This document shows positions 39,150 through 47,494 of a DNA stretch of 64,000 bases, piece by piece. The DNA comes from Acinetobacter kanungonis. Its GTDB lineage: Bacteria > Pseudomonadota > Gammaproteobacteria > Pseudomonadales > Moraxellaceae. The stretch covers positions 264,541-328,540 of the forward strand of contig NZ_JAACKC010000004.1 of the NCBI RefSeq assembly GCF_009939195.1, read 5' to 3'. Below the pieces are notes generated by a model. That model ran no database searches. It saw only the letters and a program-made list of their open reading frames with translations, and had not been told where the DNA came from. Position 1 is the first letter of the stretch; each line of letters begins with the position of its first letter. A program made the translations under genes and the position numbers.

Positions 39150-39548
39150 TTAATTATCTTCAAAAGGGGATCTTTCTAATATTTTTTTTATATTCTTTTC
39201 TTTTTTTACTTTCCATTCATCACTGATTAAACCAAAAAGTTCAATTCGTTTTGCAAAAACGATACGACGGAAATCTTGTCCTCTAGTTCTATTTTTAAAT
39301 TCAAAATCAAACGAATAACTAGATATACAATCATCCATTATCCAATAACACAACTCATCAAAATCATTGGTTTTTCTTTCAAAATACACCTCTCCTCTTT
39401 CTGCAGAAATATACCAATATTTATCTTCATGGATTAATACATATGGAGTTCCATCATTCTGAACTGCGGGCCAAACTCTTTTTTTTTCTAGCCCAATTTT
39501 TTCACAAATTTGATCAACCTTAGACTGAATTTCTAGAAAGGTAAGCAT
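39150..39548 (-). CDS. Imm63-family immunity protein (cassette gene)
   Basis: About 132 residues from the ATG at 39548. A TTG six codons upstream is part of a TTGGAG that more likely serves as ribosome-binding site, though the spacing is long. The segments YWYISAERGEVYFERKT, DELCYWIMDD and the C-terminal RGQDFRRIVFAKRIELFGLISDEWKVKKEKNI..LERSPFED fit the Imm63 family, presumed antidotes to polymorphic toxins. No toxin gene lies nearby, so it is an orphan. The C-terminus is well conserved, so the gene looks functional. Confidence 0.75.
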   Translation of the reverse strand: MLTFLEIQSKVDQICEKIGLEKKRVWPAVQNDGTPYVLIHEDKYWYISAERGEVYFERKTNDFDELCYWIMDDCISSYSFDFEFKNRTRGQDFRRIVFAKRIELFGLISDEWKVKKEKNIKKILERSPFEDN

Positions 39549-39581
39549 TATTCTGTGATTCTCCAAATTGTTTTAATATCT

Positions 39582-39609
39582 ATTTAACATAAAATCTCTT
39601 CTACAAAAT
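39582..39609 (-). other. XerC/XerD (pdif-like) site 4
   Basis: Read on the minus strand: XerC arm ATTTTGTAGAA (39599-39609, 9 of 11 to ATTTCGTATAA), 6-bp spacer GAGATT, XerD arm TTATGTTAAAT (39582-39592, identical to the E. coli dif arm and to site 1). It marks the pepP-side edge of the insertion. Confidence 0.7.
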
Positions 39610-39619
39610 CCAAATATTC

Positions 39620-39647
39620 AAAAGCCGATCATCTGATCGGCTTTTTT
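39620..39647. terminator. pepP-end terminator
   Basis: The stem AAAAGCCGATCA/TGATCGGCTTTT with a short loop lies between the pepP stop and site 4. T-runs are present on both strands, longer on the plus strand. It should limit read-through from pepP into the cassette genes. Confidence 0.8.
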
Positions 39648-39657
39648 AAAATTATGA

Positions 39658-40980
39658 TTACTGAGCCATCAAAGCTTCAATAGCTTCTACTGATTTGACT
39701 ACATCTTTGGTTAAAACCAATGGACCATTGGTCGTTGCTACCACATCATCCTCAATACGAATACCAATACCGCGCCATTTCGCATCCACCGTTTCATCAT
39801 CAGGGGCAATATAAAGACCTGGTTCAATGGTTACCACCATACCCGCTTCATATGGACGCCATTCCCCAGCGTGCTTATAAGCACCGACATCATGCACATC
39901 CATGCCTAACCAGTGACCAGTACCATGCATATAAAATTGGCGATAAGCTTCGGTTTCAATAATTTGTTCGAGATCACCCTGCATAATGCCAAGAGACAAT
40001 AAACCTTCCACCAAAATACGCACCGCAACATTGTGTGGCTCTTTATAAGAATTGCCAATTTGCACAGCGTCAATCGCTGCAAGCTGAGCATTTAATACAA
40101 TTTCATATAAAGCTTTTTGTTCAGGGCTAAACTTGCCATTTACAGGGAAAGTACGGGTAATGTCCGATGCATAAAGCTCGTATTCACAAGCCGCATCTAT
40201 CAGAACCAAATCACCATCTTTTAATTCTTGATTATTTTCAACATAGTGCAAAATACAGGCATTGGCACCACCACCGACAATACTGTTATAGGCTGGTACG
40301 CAACCTTGTTGCCCAAATACATAATTCAGTTCGGCTTCGAGCGCGTATTCCATCATGCCCACATGCACCGCTTGCATGGCTCGGGTATGTGCTTTTGCAC
40401 TAATATTCGATGCAATCTGCATCAATTCAATTTCTTGTTCCGATTTAAATAAACGAATTTCATCTAGAATGCGATCCAGTTGAATCACTTGTGCAGGTGA
40501 TTCATTACCACGGCGTTGCTGTGCATCTGCCTGCTGAATCCATTTGCTGACACGGACATCAAACTCGGAACTGTGTCCAATGCGATAAAATAATTTCTGT
40601 TTATTAACTAATTTTTCAATAATTTCTTCATCAAGCAGATCAATGGCATAGGCTTCATCGGCCTCATAATCATCAATTGCGCCATCAATGCCTGCACGGT
40701 ATCCGTTCCAGATTTCCATCTCACGGTTACGTTCACGACAGAACAAGCTATAGGTATAGCCTTCGTCTAAAGATTCATACGTTTCAATCACAGCAACCGC
40801 TTCTGGTTCTGCAAAACCTGTCAAATAGAAAAAACTGCTGTCCGCTCGAAATTTGTAGTCTGCATCTCGGTTACGAATTGCCACTGGGCTGGTTGCAATA
40901 ATCGCGATGCTGTGTGGTCCCATTTCCTCTGCGAGGCGGTCACGACGTTCCTTAAAATCAACTTGAGTCAGTTTTTTCAT
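39658..40980 (-). CDS. pepP: Xaa-Pro aminopeptidase PepP
   Basis: 440 residues. It removes an N-terminal residue preceding proline. The N-terminal domain has YLTGFAEPEAVAVIE. The C-terminal pita-bread fold carries the dinuclear metal ligands: Asp in LVLIDAACEYELYASDITRTFPVNG (two), His in HGTGHWLGMDVHD, Glu in VVTIEPGLYI and Glu in GIGIRIEDDVVAT. It is downstream of ygfB as in E. coli; the expected neighbour ubiH is displaced by the cassette insertion. Confidence 0.96.
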   Translation of the reverse strand: MKKLTQVDFKERRDRLAEEMGPHSIAIIATSPVAIRNRDADYKFRADSSFFYLTGFAEPEAVAVIETYESLDEGYTYSLFCRERNREMEIWNGYRAGIDGAIDDYEADEAYAIDLLDEEIIEKLVNKQKLFYRIGHSSEFDVRVSKWIQQADAQQRRGNESPAQVIQLDRILDEIRLFKSEQEIELMQIASNISAKAHTRAMQAVHVGMMEYALEAELNYVFGQQGCVPAYNSIVGGGANACILHYVENNQELKDGDLVLIDAACEYELYASDITRTFPVNGKFSPEQKALYEIVLNAQLAAIDAVQIGNSYKEPHNVAVRILVEGLLSLGIMQGDLEQIIETEAYRQFYMHGTGHWLGMDVHDVGAYKHAGEWRPYEAGMVVTIEPGLYIAPDDETVDAKWRGIGIRIEDDVVATTNGPLVLTKDVVKSVEAIEALMAQ

Positions 40981-41055
40981 TGAATGTTCTTCAGTCTTGT
41001 TTAATAAAGAATAGGGTTGCTGTGCTGTGATCTTAAAGCAAAAAATCGACCAAAA

Positions 41056-41697
41056 TTAACTTGGTCGATGCGGTGTAAACATTTCTACAACATTGTTTTC
41101 TGCACCAGTTTTCTGCTGCTGCATTTTGGCGTGAAAGTTTTGTAGCAATGAACTTTCATCTACCGCTACTTTCTTACGTCCTAAAGCCAAGCTCACTGGA
41201 ATCAAACGGACAAACTCGTACAGCTCTTGATAACTGTCTTCGCCTTCTTCGTCATTGTCAGAGTCTTCAAACTCAACCGCAGCCACATCTTGCAAATGCT
41301 CGATCAGCTCCATTTCATCTTGACGGATATGCCCTGAGGCTAAACCAAAGCCCAATACCACACCAGCACACCAGTCTGCCAAGGCTTGTACGCGATCTGC
41401 CAGTACATGCTCATCATCTGGAAGTAACGGTAAATAGTCCAATTCATCTTCAGACAGTGCATGTGACACGTCTTCAGCTTCATCTGTGAGCATGCTTAAG
41501 GCTAAATCGTTCAATTCTGGCACATTTAAGGTCGCCAAAATTTGTTGCCACTCTTCACGCGTTGGTGATTGAGTCACACAAACGATACCTGTCAGTAACC
41601 CATGTAACTCACTTGGGCTTGAAATCTCTTCAATTTGAGAAAAATGTTGGTGCCATTCCGACCAACCTGAAATATCGTCTTGCATTCGTTTATCCAA
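41056..41697 (-). CDS. ygfB: YgfB/YecA family protein (UPF0149)
   Basis: 213 residues, acidic, helical, with the family core LHGLLTGIVCV, LPLLPDD..LADRVQALADWCAGVVLGFG and a DSYQELYEFVRLIPVSL segment. YgfB of Pseudomonas affects beta-lactam resistance gene control; its biochemical function is unclear. First gene of the ygfB-pepP(-ubiH-ubiI) cluster and divergent from the zapA unit. Confidence 0.85.
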   Translation of the reverse strand: MDKRMQDDISGWSEWHQHFSQIEEISSPSELHGLLTGIVCVTQSPTREEWQQILATLNVPELNDLALSMLTDEAEDVSHALSEDELDYLPLLPDDEHVLADRVQALADWCAGVVLGFGLASGHIRQDEMELIEHLQDVAAVEFEDSDNDEEGEDSYQELYEFVRLIPVSLALGRKKVAVDESSLLQNFHAKMQQQKTGAENNVVEMFTPHRPS

Positions 41698-41749
41698 TCT
41701 CTATACTTCTTATATATTACCTTTGTTTGCAACACTGTGCGACTACGTT

Positions 41750-42307
41750 ATGTTAGAAGAATTACAGCGTCTACAAGCGCATATTGGCGTTTTAAAAACC
41801 CGACTCGCGCATTATGAAACCGAAAATAATGCCCTGACTGAAGCCAGCGCAACTGCCGCTGAGCAACATCATGCCCAAGTTGTGCATAAAAACGGCATTA
41901 TTATCAAAAAACAAGAAGAAATTGAAACCCTGACTGAACAATTGACCGAGTTACAGTCTCAATTCAAGCAACTGAATACGGATGCAACCGCTTTGGCGGA
42001 CCGTTATAGCCGTTTGGAAAAAAGCTGTACCGATTTAAAGAATCGTTTTCAGGATATTCTGAGTGAACGTAATGAGTTACGTGCCATTAAAGAAAAAATG
42101 CAGAATGAACAACGTCATGCGCAGCAAGAAATTCAAGGTTTGCAGCAAGAGCGTGAACGCTTGTTACAAAAAAATGAGTTGGCGCGTACCAAAGTTGAAA
42201 CCATTATTCAGCGTCTGTCTATTTTAGGCACTGAGCAAGATCAGCATGCGCAAGAAATTCAACAATTGGCTCATCCCACCGAAGTAAATGAGGAAATGCA
42301 ATCATGA
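41750..42307 (+). CDS. Long coiled-coil protein ahead of zapA (ZapB/TIGR02449-like end)
   Basis: 185 residues from the ATG at 41750, almost entirely heptad-rich coiled coil with Gln, Glu and Lys and no membrane segment. The C-terminal RERLLQKNELARTKVETIIQRL resembles the short TIGR02449/ZapB-like protein that precedes zapA in pseudomonads, so this may be an extended version acting at the division ring. An ATGA overlap couples it to zapA. A start nine codons earlier is possible but would lengthen it with unlikely residues. Confidence 0.7.
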   Translation: MLEELQRLQAHIGVLKTRLAHYETENNALTEASATAAEQHHAQVVHKNGIIIKKQEEIETLTEQLTELQSQFKQLNTDATALADRYSRLEKSCTDLKNRFQDILSERNELRAIKEKMQNEQRHAQQEIQGLQQERERLLQKNELARTKVETIIQRLSILGTEQDQHAQEIQQLAHPTEVNEEMQS

Positions 42308-42588
42308 GTGAACAAATTCCTGTTGAACTACGTGTATTGGGACATAGCTTCCGTTTAGCCACCACTGAAGATAAAAAGGGTGACTTAGAACGTGCCGCAC
42401 AATTGTTGAATGACAAATATGATGAGTTCCGTCGTCAAGCGCCCCGTGTAGAACCGAGCAAGCTGATTATTATGGTGGCACTGGAATTGATGCAAGAAGT
42501 GCTCGCCATGAATAAGTCTTTACAGGAATATGCACATTGCGAACGTTTGTTAAGCACCATTCTTGAAGAAGTGCAAACACTTACCTAG
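42304..42588 (+). CDS. zapA: Cell division protein ZapA
   Basis: 94 residues: N-terminal beta-hairpin region IPVELRVLGHSFRLATTEDKKGDLERAAQLLNDKYDEFR and a C-terminal coiled coil. ZapA bundles FtsZ filaments at the Z ring. It is followed by 6S RNA as in many gamma-proteobacteria (zapA-ssrS). Confidence 0.93.
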   Translation: MSEQIPVELRVLGHSFRLATTEDKKGDLERAAQLLNDKYDEFRRQAPRVEPSKLIIMVALELMQEVLAMNKSLQEYAHCERLLSTILEEVQTLT

Positions 42589-42656
42589 TTTCACGTTTAT
42601 TTGCATAATCTCTCGACAAACAGCACCAAACTTTACAGTTCTTTGCCTACTATGAT

Positions 42657-42684
42657 TTGCCAGTATTTCATTATCCGTTATACT
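42657..42684 (+). promoter_or_regulatory. 6S RNA promoter
   Basis: TTGCCA (42657-42662), 16-bp spacer, TATACT (42679-42684). Transcription would begin at about 42690, exactly at the 5' strand of the 6S closing stem. Confidence 0.75.
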
Positions 42685-42689
42685 AGGCT

Positions 42690-42874
42690 TAACTCTGAGA
42701 TGTTCGCCAGCGGGTCTATTCCCCTGCCGATACTTAAACTTATGGATTGCGTTCTGTATATTTAGAGTGTATGCCCACCTTCGAGTGGGAAACCCAGCAA
42801 GTATACGTCGCGTCCACCTTGAACTCATCGGGTTCAGGGTAACGACACATGCAGCGGCATCATCGGAGTGCTTC
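42690..42874 (+). ncRNA. ssrS: 6S RNA
   Basis: About 185 nt. The closing stem ACTCTGAGATG pairs with CATCATCGGAGTG at the 3' end. Conserved blocks shared with E. coli 6S are TGTTCGC-AGCGGG, CCCCTG-CCGATA, CACCTTGAAC..GGGTTCAGGGT, and GCAGCGGCATC. 6S RNA binds sigma70 RNA polymerase as an open-promoter mimic in stationary phase. Position after zapA supports the call. Confidence 0.93.
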
Positions 42875-43050
42875 ATTTTTTCAATGATAATTATAACAAA
42901 CGCTTAAATTACTGAATTCAAATCAGTGCTCTTGATCTCTATATTCCCAGTATTTTACAACGCCATGCTTTTAGCTGGATATTGCCTAGTAATTGGAAGA
43001 GTCAGATCAATAACACTGCAAAGAAATCTTTCCAATTCCCTCGCCTCATT

Positions 43051-43638
43051 TTATCCGTGCAATTTGAAGGCTAAATTCTGTCTGACCGCAGGCCACTCAC
43101 TGCGCAAAATACTGTACACATAGGTATCGCGTAAAATATCGTCTTTTACAATCTGATGGCTTCTTAATATCCCATCCAGTTTGGCACCTAGGCGTTCAAT
43201 CGCAGCACGGCTTTTAAAATTAAAGGACGATGTCCTAAACTCAACCGCAATACAATTCAAAACCTCAAAAGCATGGTTCAGCAAGAGTTGCTTGGCTTCG
43301 GTATTGACTGCACTACGCTGTGCTGATTGGCGATACCACGTCGAGCCGATTTCCAAACGACGGTGTGCAGCCTCAATATGCATAAAACTGGTCATACCTA
43401 ATACTTTGCCACTTTGGCGCTCAAACACTGTGAAAGGCAACATTTGACCTTGCTGTTGCAGCGCTAAACGCCTTTGAATTTCAGCCAACATGTTTTCTGG
43501 GCTTGGAATGAAGGTGAACCAAAGTTTCCATAACTCGCCATCTTGTACGGCTTCACTTAACTCAAGATGATGTGATTCATCGAGTGGTCTTAAAATGACA
43601 TGCTGCCCAAGCAATGTCACGGGCTCTATCCATTGCAT
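43051..43638 (-). CDS. GNAT acetyltransferase, RimJ/RimL-like
   Basis: About 195 residues from the ATG at 43638, which has GAGGA 7 nt upstream. A GTG at 43668 inside the paiB-like gene lacks one. The segments VILRPLDESHHLELSEAV, LGMTSFMHIEAAHRRLEIGSTWYRQSAQRSAVNTEAKQLLLNHAFE and RTSSFNFKSRAAIERLGAKLDGILRSH are typical of the RimJ/RimL-type acetyltransferases. The substrate may be a protein N-terminus or a small molecule. It is in an operon after the PaiB-like gene. Confidence 0.88.
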   Translation of the reverse strand: MQWIEPVTLLGQHVILRPLDESHHLELSEAVQDGELWKLWFTFIPSPENMLAEIQRRLALQQQGQMLPFTVFERQSGKVLGMTSFMHIEAAHRRLEIGSTWYRQSAQRSAVNTEAKQLLLNHAFEVLNCIAVEFRTSSFNFKSRAAIERLGAKLDGILRSHQIVKDDILRDTYVYSILRSEWPAVRQNLAFKLHG

Positions 43639-43660
43639 CGTGGATTCCTCACCTTGTTCT

Positions 43661-44311
43661 TTATTCACATGACTGTTTTATTTTTGATGCAGCGACCTGA
43701 TGCATGGCATCCCCCATAGCATGTTGCCCCGTTGCTGTTAAAGCATTGGCAACACCTAGAACATCCCGATATTCCTTGTTTTGCCCAAGTTTGGCTTTGC
43801 CTTGTAATCGGGTGATTTGTATTTCAATCCCCACAATGGCTTTTAGCATCGGTTCTAAATAGTCTTTTGGTGCATCTGACATTTTCCAAGGTTCTGCTTG
43901 TGTGGCTTCATGTGTACGCGTTAAGCGTGCCACCACACCTCGAACATAGCGTTCATCATCGCGGATTTTCACGGTGCCATAAGCATGTACTGCCCTGTAG
44001 TTCCACGTTGGAACTTGTTGATGATGCTCCTGTTTAATCGGATACCATTGTGGCGAGATATAGGCATCTCCCGCCCGAAATACCACCAGTACCTCATCCC
44101 CATCTTGAATGTCTTGCCAGACAGGATTACTTCGCGACACATGTGCATGCAATACCCCTAGTTCTGACTGATCGGTGCTGAGTTCAAAAGGAAGATGATT
44201 CGCATCCAAACCACTGCTGCCATGCGTAAACAGAATACCCAAAGCATGCTGTTTGATGAGTTGATGCATGACGTCAATTTGCGGGATGTCAAAATCTGCG
44301 GGGATATACAT
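43661..44311 (-). CDS. PaiB-family FMN-binding regulator
   Basis: 216 residues, split-barrel FMN-binding fold: MYIPADFDIPQIDVMHQLIKQHALGILFTH, GDEVLVVFRAGDAYISPQWY and TWNYRAVHAYGTV are signature segments. PaiB of Bacillus affects protease and sporulation genes; the family may act as an enzyme instead. Here it sits with an acetyltransferase and divergent from a MocR-type regulator, an arrangement suggesting that MocR controls it. Confidence 0.88.
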   Translation of the reverse strand: MYIPADFDIPQIDVMHQLIKQHALGILFTHGSSGLDANHLPFELSTDQSELGVLHAHVSRSNPVWQDIQDGDEVLVVFRAGDAYISPQWYPIKQEHHQQVPTWNYRAVHAYGTVKIRDDERYVRGVVARLTRTHEATQAEPWKMSDAPKDYLEPMLKAIVGIEIQITRLQGKAKLGQNKEYRDVLGVANALTATGQHAMGDAMHQVAASKIKQSCE

Positions 44312-44428
44312 GGCTTACACTCTTTTAATGGTGACTCAAAAATGAAGATGACTTTATTGTTGTAAATTTCTCCTATTCACTGGATTATTAAAAGAACCAG
44401 TTTATTTTATTTTAAGTAGACCAGAATT

Positions 44429-45913
44429 ATGGCCAGAATCGCAAAAGTCATCGACCTTCCCTCAATTGTTAAACTGAATAAAGCTGCGGGACAGATTGGC
44501 TCGCAACTGATTCAAATTTTGAGAGAAGCGGTACAACAAGGAGATTTGCAAGCTGGCGATCCGCTGCCTTCTTCACGTGAACTGGCTCAAACTTTAGGCA
44601 TTGCCCGCGGGACGATTATTGAGGCCTATGATCAACTGATTGCTGAAGGTGTTTTAGAAGCACGTGCACGACAGGGAACGTTTGTTTCGCATGCGCTCAA
44701 AACCCCAAACCCCCAAGCAGTATCAACCCAATCGATTGATACTGAGTCTCTGACCGATGCAGCACGAAAATATGCTGAGATTTTCAAGGAATTTAAACCT
44801 TTAGCACATCGACCATTTGCCATTTCTGTTCCCACAGGACGTACACAACCTAGCGACGCTTGGCGCAAATTTGGCAATCGCTTTCGCGCACGCGGGGTAG
44901 CGGTACCCTCGGGCTATGATGACCCTCAAGGTGTATATGCACTCCGTTCTGCAATTGCCGACTATGTTCGACGCTCCCGCTCCGTTCAGTGCGAACCCGA
45001 GCAAATTGTGATTACCAGTGGTATTCAGCAAGCGCTGTATCTTTGTAGCCAGATTTTATTTACCCGCCAAGACTCAGTTTGGGTTGAAGACCCAGCTTAT
45101 CGCGGTACAACAGCTATTCTGGAAAATTCGTTACTTCAGCTTCACATCAACCGCGTTCCTGTCGATGAAGACGGAATTCTAGTCCAAAAAGGAATTGATC
45201 TCGCACCTCAAGCACGAGCTGCCTTCGTCACCCCTTCGCATCAATATCCATTGGGTATGCCAATGAGTTTAGCTCGACGCACCGAACTGGTTGCATGGGC
45301 GAAACAGCAACGTGCATGGATTGTTGAAGATGATTATGATAGTGAACTCCGTTACACGGGTCAGCCTTTTCCCGCACTACAAGCGATGGCACCTGATCAG
45401 GTCATTTACCTTGGAACCTTTAGTAAGGTACTTTTTCCTTCGTTGAGACTGGGTTACGCGGTATTACCAAAAGTCTTGGTGGGACCCTTTTGCGGACTGC
45501 GAGCATTGATAGACCGTCACCCTCCCTCTGCGGATCAGCATGTGCTGGCGGCATTTATACAAGAAGGTTATTTAGAACGACATATTCGTCGCATACGCAA
45601 TGTGTATGCTGAAAATCGTCAACAGATTATCCAACTGATTGATCGGTATATTCCGAAAACACATGCTTTCATGGAGGCTGGGGATCAAGGCATGCACATG
45701 GTGCTCTGGTTGGCGGCTCCTGCGGATGATCTAAAAATTGCACAAACCGCAGTTGAATCAGGAGTTTCTATTAAAGCCGTATCCCCCACCTTTTCGCATG
45801 CAGCTCAACGCGCTGGGCTAATTCTAGGACTTGGTGATTTTGATCTTCTGCAAATTGAAAATGCAATCAAAACCTTGGCCCAAATCATTCGGCAGCATCT
45901 AGAACTCAAATGA
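44429..45913 (+). CDS. MocR-type regulator (GntR wHTH plus PLP aminotransferase fold)
   Basis: 494 residues. N-terminal GntR winged helix (about 18-90: LPSSRELAQTLGIARGTIIEAYDQLIAEGVLEARARQGTFV). The class I aminotransferase domain follows from about 130, with the PLP-binding lysine in YLGTFSKVLFPSLRLGY. Members such as PdxR, GabR and TauR sense PLP plus an amine. It is divergent from the paiB-like/GNAT pair with a 117-bp gap. Target and ligand are not known. A hairpin TGAGGCG/CGCCTCA overlaps its stop codon (45911-45928). Confidence 0.9.
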   Translation: MARIAKVIDLPSIVKLNKAAGQIGSQLIQILREAVQQGDLQAGDPLPSSRELAQTLGIARGTIIEAYDQLIAEGVLEARARQGTFVSHALKTPNPQAVSTQSIDTESLTDAARKYAEIFKEFKPLAHRPFAISVPTGRTQPSDAWRKFGNRFRARGVAVPSGYDDPQGVYALRSAIADYVRRSRSVQCEPEQIVITSGIQQALYLCSQILFTRQDSVWVEDPAYRGTTAILENSLLQLHINRVPVDEDGILVQKGIDLAPQARAAFVTPSHQYPLGMPMSLARRTELVAWAKQQRAWIVEDDYDSELRYTGQPFPALQAMAPDQVIYLGTFSKVLFPSLRLGYAVLPKVLVGPFCGLRALIDRHPPSADQHVLAAFIQEGYLERHIRRIRNVYAENRQQIIQLIDRYIPKTHAFMEAGDQGMHMVLWLAAPADDLKIAQTAVESGVSIKAVSPTFSHAAQRAGLILGLGDFDLLQIENAIKTLAQIIRQHLELK

Positions 45914-46063
45914 GGCGCTAACGCCTCATTGATTGGAGATTTGATTTAGAGTTTTACGGTTTAAACAGTAATGACTTCATTAGAAAACTGTAAAAATCTA
46001 TAGATGGATCATAACGACATCTAGAACATAATTAGCCTATTTACAATAATTTCCCGTACATCT

Positions 46064-47494
46064 CTAAGCCACTTGTAAAGTCCGCTGTTGGAGTAACTGT
46101 ACCGCCTGCCTCGCTTGCCAAGCCAATTCCTTCATATCTACATCTGGAATTTGGTCCTCCTGTACCACCATTTTTCCAGCGATGAACATGGCTTTAATAT
46201 GTGCCCGACCACCACTTGCAATCGGACCAATCGCAATATCATGTAGACCAAAATAACGTGGATCATCTAACTGATACAGAACAAAATCAGCCTGCTGACC
46301 CACTTCAATAGTTCCTACCTGATCTAGCCCCAAAACTTTGGCACCGCCCGCAGTGCCCCAACGTACAATATCTTCAATCGTGGCGGCATCTGCACCACCT
46401 TCAAATAATCCACCATCATATTGAGGAACCGCCAACATGCCTTTACGCGCGCGTTGCATGAGCCATGCCGCATGCGTTTCGGACAGCATATCCGCTGCTT
46501 CATTCGAGGCTGCGCCATCCACCCCAATTGAAATGGTCATGCCCGCCTGTTCTAAAGCCACCAAATCGGCAATACCACTACCTAAACGCGCATTACTTTG
46601 TGGGCAATGCGCAATCCCTGTATGGGTTTGACCTAAAATTTGGATTTCTTCTGGCAACAATTTCACCAGATGCGCGAACCAGACATCCGAACCTACCCAA
46701 TCATGTTCCGCACAAAACTGTACAGGTGTCATGGCAAATTTATGCTTGGCCGCATCCAAATAATCGACGGTTTCAGACAGATGGCTATGCAGTCCAATCC
46801 CGAGTTGACGTGCAAATTTAGCACTTTCTCTAAATTGTTGTGCCGTGGTCGAATGTAAACTGGAGGTTGGCGCCATGACAATTTTTCGCTTGGCATTTCC
46901 TTCAGGCTGATGATATTGCTGCACCAAACGCTCTACATCTAACATGTAGTCTTCAAACTTTTCTGCACGCAAGGCTTGAGGTAACTCACTTTCCAAACCA
47001 CGGGTTTGGGTTGCCCCACCACGACACAGCACAAAGCGCATCCCGAGTTTTTCAGCTTCTTCAAATAAGATTGCAGCACCATCAAACGGCATATTCGGCC
47101 AATATAAATAATGATGGTCAGCCACTGTGGCACAGCCCGAGCGCAATAATTCAATCAACCCAATACGTACAGCGATACGAAAGGTTGCCTCATCAAACGC
47201 ACCACGAAATCGATACGGTGTACTGGCCAGCCAAGAGGTTAAGCTTTGGTTTAAACCCTGCGGCTCCCCTTTCAGTAAGGACTGAAACAGATGATGATGC
47301 GTATTCACCCATGCTGGGTAAAGCACACAATCTTTGGCATCCACAATGATATCTTCTGGTTCTGGGCTGAGCTTTCCTAAGGCACTGATTTTTCCATCCC
47401 GAATACGAATATCAGTTGCACTAGAACGTGCTGCATCGCCAGATAAACCCGTCAAAATGGCATATGCATTTTTAATTAGATATTGAGTATTCAT
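46064..47494 (-). CDS. 8-oxoguanine deaminase-like amidohydrolase
   Basis: 476 residues, amidohydrolase fold. Metal ligands are in WVNTHHHLFQSLLKG (His66-68), with further metal His in GLHSHLSE and AHLVKL, and Asp in GVDGAASNEAADM. Overall it resembles the ATZ/TRZ group and specifically the Pseudomonas 8-oxoguanine deaminase (8-oxoguanine to urate). It directly follows an ABC importer operon and lies beside uric-acid genes, which fits production of urate. Guanine or isoguanine deamination is an alternative. Confidence 0.82.
   Translation of the reverse strand: MNTQYLIKNAYAILTGLSGDAARSSATDIRIRDGKISALGKLSPEPEDIIVDAKDCVLYPAWVNTHHHLFQSLLKGEPQGLNQSLTSWLASTPYRFRGAFDEATFRIAVRIGLIELLRSGCATVADHHYLYWPNMPFDGAAILFEEAEKLGMRFVLCRGGATQTRGLESELPQALRAEKFEDYMLDVERLVQQYHQPEGNAKRKIVMAPTSSLHSTTAQQFRESAKFARQLGIGLHSHLSETVDYLDAAKHKFAMTPVQFCAEHDWVGSDVWFAHLVKLLPEEIQILGQTHTGIAHCPQSNARLGSGIADLVALEQAGMTISIGVDGAASNEAADMLSETHAAWLMQRARKGMLAVPQYDGGLFEGGADAATIEDIVRWGTAGGAKVLGLDQVGTIEVGQQADFVLYQLDDPRYFGLHDIAIGPIASGGRAHIKAMFIAGKMVVQEDQIPDVDMKELAWQARQAVQLLQQRTLQVA

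Noticed and set aside
37900..39609. Cassette boundaries as integron attC sites
   Set aside because: They lack the paired GTTRRRY/RYYYAAC cores and long imperfect stem of attC. The 11-6-11 arrangement fits XerC/XerD sites much better, and no integron integrase is in the window.
37900..39609. One of the sites as the chromosomal dif
   Set aside because: There are four sites, each with an arm departing from dif, and no sign of replication terminus context. Sites 1 and 4 carry a canonical XerD arm but a poor XerC arm. Genome-wide GC skew would be needed to settle this.
43051..43668. GTG start at 43668 for the RimJ-like gene
   Set aside because: It lies inside the preceding gene without a ribosome-binding site, while the ATG at 43638 has GAGGA at proper spacing.
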